A stretch of DNA of 10,656 bases from CAVPRW01 sp046727435 [NCBI: bacterium]. Lineage in GTDB: Bacteria; Tectomicrobia; Entotheonellia; J063. The number at the start of each line of letters is the position of its first letter. The stretch's first letter is position 1. Shown here piece by piece: positions 7,382 to 10,656 of this stretch. The translations under genes and the position numbers were made by a program. The notes beneath the pieces are model-generated. The model did not search any database. It was given only the letters and a program-made list of their open reading frames with translations, and had not been told where the DNA came from. The DNA lies in the NCBI GenBank assembly GCA_046727435.1, contig JBKPCR010000064.1, forward strand, positions 1 to 10,656, written 5' to 3'.

Positions 7382-9912
7382 CTAACACGATCCCTTCCTT
7401 CGGTGCGCCTCACTCGCTCGCCAATCGGCAGCGCGAAGTATGGCTTCAAGAAATGCCAGCCTGAAGATATCAAACTGTGGATTATCACGTAGCTGTAGCA
7501 CGCATTCGGCCCAACTTGGTTGGCCATTTGAACCTATTCCCAGCTCCATCGGTTCAAGGGAGAGTTCGACTGCAGGGGCGATGACCCAGCCTCCCAGAGG
7601 GGGTGCCTCTCATTGGGAAGGGAGCGGATGGAGAGTCGTACCTTACCGTGATGTGCTGCAGCGAGATATATGGCTAACGGTGAAAGTCCAGCTTGCAGCA
7701 TGGCCAAGGCCGTCGCGAGTTCATGGCGAAAGTGTTTGCGGCTATAAGACTTTTTCCAGAAATGTTCTGGCGCCTTTGCCAAATCTTGCCTTCCACACCA
7801 CACGTCTGGACGTTCATGCTCAGGCGCTCCTCCATTATGGATGGCTGCTTGGAACACGCAATGCGCCTTGCCACGGTCATGCCAGCGTGCGGCGGTTTCG
7901 AGGACCTCTCTCCATTCAGGGGCAAAGCCAAGGCTGTCAACAATCTTCGCGATCTCGGCCACGACCTCGCTGGAATGGTCGGCGATGGTTTGCCAGGCAT
8001 CTTGTGATGGGATGTCGTCGTCATTCCCCTCGCTTTTCCGCCCATTCATGGCTGGTATTGGTGGAACCCAAACTTTGCTGCTGGGGTCCCAACCTTTTAT
8101 GGGGTCATAGCCGCCCTGATCAGCACGGATCAAGAACACTTGACCAGGAAATACCATCTCTGGAGTCGCACGCTGCCATTGCTTCTCCAATATATCCCAA
8201 CGGTAGGCGAGTTTCTTCTGCCCGAGAAAGCTATCCCGAAACCTGTAGCATGGAACCGAGCACAGTTCTTCACGACGTGGCGCCTTACCGTTGTCCTCGT
8301 CCGCAGACGGCGTTTTCCCTTCGGCGACCTCCCGCCAAAAGATCTGCACGTCCAGCTCTCGACCGTCGCGGATGAAGCGTGCGATGTCGATGTCATTGCC
8401 GGCAAGGTCAGGTGTGGTGTCGAAGAGCTCGATGATGTCTTTGCGACGGATGACATGAATAGGCTGGTAGGAAAAAAGCTGGCCTCTCTCCTCGTCTGAA
8501 ATCTTCTTGAGGTGGTTTGCCAATGAGACCGGGCCTACATCGCTTAAGTCTGAACTTTCGATGACCCTGCGAGCCGTCAAGAGTTCATCTTCATCATAAG
8601 GTGCAGCGAGGCCCTTCTTATCTGAAGGGATAGCGATCCAAAACACCTGCGCCACTTCGTATTCGCCGAAGCGATTGCATCGCCCGAAGCGTTGCACAAG
8701 GCTTGGCCAAGGAGCGAGCTCGGTAAACAACGTCTTGGCCGAGATGTCGACACCAGCTTCGATCACCTGCGTTGCCACGACGATGAGGCCATGGTGTCGG
8801 ACGGATTCGACCCAGAACTGTTCGGCGTCGGTCAACGACGGTAACGGTTCTCCGCGGCAGACGTTATCCGCCAGTATGAGCTCATGGTTCAGCTTCTGGC
8901 GTTCCAGCGGGCGGAAGCGGGAGTGGATGAGAAGCAACTCGGGTTTTTCAATTTGAGGGTCGGTGGTCTCAGCGAAAGATCTCTTCCGCCGGCGCGTTTT
9001 CGTTGCGGGCTGCCCGTACATCTGACTGAGGGCACTATAGAGCACCTGTGCCCGCTCGACGGTATTCACAACCACTAGGGTCAGTGCTTTGCGTTGCTGG
9101 TGCGCCTCTGTGATGAGTGCCGCGATTTTCTTCGGTTCCTCCACGGATGCACATGGCGCGGAATCGATGCGTTTTCTAGCCGTGAGACGCTTGTTGAGCG
9201 CCTCCACACACCGATCATCGTCGGATACTCCCACACGTGGCAACTCCGAGGCCCTGTCCTTGAAATCGACTGTCGCCAGCCAATCCTGCCGTAGCGTTGC
9301 GGACATCCAGATGGTTTTGACGGGTCCGACCGCAGGCCCCCAAGCGCCCAGCTTTTCCCGAAACGCCTGAAGCTGTGTCGAGGTGGCCAAACCACTCCCC
9401 ATGAGTTGGACTTCATCCAGCACCCATAGACAATCGTTGTTGAGCAGGCCAAAGTGCATGGGCCAGCGGTAGCGGCTCATGCCGTAGCCACGGTTGAGAG
9501 CGCGGGAGAGAAGCATATCTTGCGTGCCGATGAGGATGGCATCGTGCTCGGGATAGATATCCCAATCCTCTCCTTCCTCGCCCCCCATGAGGACATGGAC
9601 CCGCACGTCTGTATGTTGTCCAAGGTTTCGGAGCCAGGCTTGCGCTGCGGCTTGCGTCTGCTCTACCAGCGTACGCATGGGCAGGCAATAAACCAGGCGG
9701 CGTGGGGTTTCTTGTCGGACGGTCTCCTCTGCAAAGCGTCGGCGCCACAGCCAGGCCAGGATAACTGCTGCGGTCTTGCCAGCCCCTGTTGGTACATCGA
9801 TGAGTTGCGGCAGCCTTTCGGCGGTGGCGAGGAATCGTTGATACGGAAATGGTGACCGCTCTGGCTGCCCTTCGACTCGCGTGGCTTTCCGAAAGAATGC
9901 GATAAAGTCCAT
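7382..9912 (-). pseudogene. cas3: Cas3 helicase-nuclease (type I-G), frameshifted near the C-terminus
   Basis: Cas3 is recruited to the target-bound complex, unwinds DNA and degrades it. From ATG 9912 (GGAGG five bases upstream, overlapping the cas2 stop) the frame runs 792 codons to TAG 7536-7534. The helicase comes first: GAGKT at residues 43-47, DEVQ at 166-169, then SATLR and QRFGRCNRFGE. The HD nuclease domain follows, as in type I-G: H646, WHDRGK 677-682, FRHE near H730, HHGK at 754-757. After SLPNERHP near 7600 the reading becomes foreign. One frame over, the family C-terminus continues (APAVELSLEPMELG, AFLEAILRAADWRAS) to a TAG at 7384-7382. Adding one C to the five-C run at 7603-7599 would restore an 843-residue protein. 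The cut removes the conserved final AAD segment. A TTG start at 9933 is rejected. Confidence 0.92.
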
Positions 9913-9922
9913 AGCGGCCTCC

Positions 9923-10207
9923 TCAGCTGACAATTACCACATCTTGCGCGTTATGCGCTGGCGTCGGCACTCCCAGCGCCTCGATATCTACGGCGCAGGC
10001 GCCGCACAGCCGGATGAAGAGCACTTGGTCTTCCTTTAGCTCAATGATATCTTCCAGGCGAGCCTTTAATCGAACCAAGTCGGTGGCGGTGATGCGACAC
10101 AGAAAGACCGACAATTGTCGACGACAGCCGAAGTCCAGGCACGTCTTGGCGACACGCCGCAGACGCTTCGGATCGCGGATGTCGTAGGCGACGACGTGGG
10201 TTTCCAT
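9923..10207 (-). CDS. cas2: Cas2, spacer-acquisition subunit
   Basis: This 94-residue protein is Cas2, the small ferredoxin-fold dimer that bridges two Cas1 dimers in the integration complex. The sequence opens METHVVAYDIRDPKRLRRVA, with the conserved Asp at position 9 at the end of the first strand. CRRQLSVFLCRITATDLVRL and EDQVLFIRLCG follow, all typical of Cas2 in such loci. The ATG at 10207 has AAGGAG four bases upstream. The TGA stop at 9925-9923 overlaps the cas3 ribosome binding site, so cas2 and cas3 are probably co-transcribed and translationally coupled. On the other side, 197 bp of repeat-like DNA separate it from cas1, more than is usual for this pair. No defect is visible. Confidence 0.95.
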   Translation of the reverse strand: METHVVAYDIRDPKRLRRVAKTCLDFGCRRQLSVFLCRITATDLVRLKARLEDIIELKEDQVLFIRLCGACAVDIEALGVPTPAHNAQDVVIVS

Positions 10208-10404
10208 GGTTCTCCTTCAAAGGGTTTCTTGGCCTGAGTAGGTTTGTGCGCTCGTAACGTTACTCATTTCCTGCTTCTCTCCCCCCCATCCTGTCCTTCC
10301 CCCGCAAGGGGGGGAAGGGGCTTTTACCCACTTTTGTATGGTTTCCCGGAGGGAGAGGGAATGAACTCCTAACCCTGGTATGTAGGGGGAGAGGTCACCA
10401 CACA
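10208..10404. repeat. G/C-homopolymer intergenic repeat element between cas1 and cas2
   Basis: This spacer between cas1 and cas2 is unlike the rest of the locus. It holds runs of C and G and a strong stem-loop: CCTTCCCCC at 10295-10303, a GCAA tetraloop, and a G-run arm ending GGAAGG-like at 10308-10318, with two unpaired G. Next to it are a C7 run near 10281-10287 and, on the minus strand, CCCTCTCCCTCCGGGA and CTCTCCCCCTACA. This resembles the short CTCTCCC/GGGAGAG dispersed elements found in intergenic regions of many bacteria. That it is dispersed in this genome is inferred. The region has no credible gene; a 63-codon open frame is just the translated repeat. It could fold in the cas transcript and weaken cas2 and downstream expression. 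Confidence 0.55.
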
Positions 10405-10656
10405 TCATCGCACCGTGAACCCTTGATACGCCGGAACATCGCCGCGGATGTATGCGGCGAGTAGGCGTGCCTGCACCTCCAGCATGCGGCCGTAGCTCAT
10501 CTTGTAGCCAAATAAGGGGTGGGTCACGATAGTGGATTTCCGGCGCTCGTAGGTTTCGAGAAAGGTGCGGCGGCCAGCGTCGGTCAGTTGACAGGCGCCG
10601 TTCCAGGCGATGAAATCCGCCGCGGAGAGCATGCCATTGTTGACCAGCGTCAGCAC
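10405..10656 (-). CDS. cas1: Cas1, C-terminal part (probably of a Cas4-Cas1 fusion), running off the window
   Basis: The frame is open from the window edge to TGA 10407-10405 and gives 84 residues. They read VLTLVNNGMLSAADFIAW, LTDAGRRTFLETYERRKSTI and SYGRMLEVQARLLAAYIRG, ending DVPAYQGFTVR. This is the helical C-terminal end of Cas1, the integrase that inserts new spacers at the leader-repeat junction. In type I-G loci Cas1 is normally fused to an N-terminal Cas4 domain that trims prespacers. That part, and the start, lie outside the window, so the fusion is an expectation rather than an observation. The visible piece shows no lesion. Confidence 0.93.
   Translation of the reverse strand: MLTLVNNGMLSAADFIAWNGACQLTDAGRRTFLETYERRKSTIVTHPLFGYKMSYGRMLEVQARLLAAYIRGDVPAYQGFTVR

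Noticed and set aside
7440-8375. 311-codon plus-strand open frame opposite cas3
   Set aside because: It is antisense to a clear Cas3 helicase-nuclease, has no recognisable motifs, and looks like a GC-driven shadow.
9913-9933. TTG start for cas3 at 9933
   Set aside because: It would overlap the cas2 end and lacks a ribosome binding site; ATG 9912 has GGAGG five bases upstream and gives the usual family N-terminus.
10217-10408. 63-codon minus-strand open frame between cas1 and cas2
   Set aside because: It is the translation of G/C-homopolymer repeat DNA and its start overlaps the cas1 stop without a ribosome binding site.

Overview
The window carries most of a type I-G (formerly I-U) CRISPR-Cas locus, almost all on the minus strand. 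I recognise it from GSU0054-like Csb2 (Cas5-Cas6 fusion), GSU0053-like Cas7 (Csb1), Csx17 (Cas8-like) and a Cas3 whose helicase precedes its HD domain. The host is a bacterium with moderately GC-rich DNA. Nitrospira- or Geobacter-like lineages are plausible, because they carry such systems and similar MFS genes, but the sequence does not settle this.

Layout from low to high coordinates. 1-305: no gene I can name. 306-605 (-): C-terminal remnant of an MFS transporter, cut off exactly at the first CRISPR repeat. 606-1231: array of nine 37-nt repeats and eight spacers. 1232 to about 1600: AT-rich leader. About 1601-1903: nothing convincing. 1904-3454 (-): csb2. 3458-4483 (-): cas7, interrupted by an in-frame TGA at codon 94. 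4508-6793 (-): csx17. 6859-7346 (+): a ribbon-helix-helix antitoxin and a RelE/ParE toxin, inserted in the opposite direction between csx17 and cas3. 7382-9912 (-): cas3, whose last part lies in a different frame. 9923-10207 (-): cas2. 10208-10404: G/C-homopolymer intergenic repeat DNA. 10405-10656 (-): C-terminus of cas1, running off the window.

How the parts work together. Cas1 and Cas2 would insert new spacers at the leader end near 1231. Csb2 would bind the repeat hairpin and cut it to make crRNA with an 8-nt ATTGAAGC handle. Csx17, Cas7 and Csb2 would form the surveillance complex, and Cas3 would degrade the target. As read, both cas7 (nonsense codon) and cas3 (frameshift in a C run that removes the conserved C-terminus) are broken, while csb2, csx17, cas2, the visible part of cas1 and the array look intact. 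Either interference has decayed or been switched off, or these are two sequencing errors. The system family itself is known. The unusual points are the double lesion, the toxin-antitoxin pair embedded in the operon with a likely promoter over the csx17 start, the toxin's odd start, and the array abutting a truncated transporter gene.
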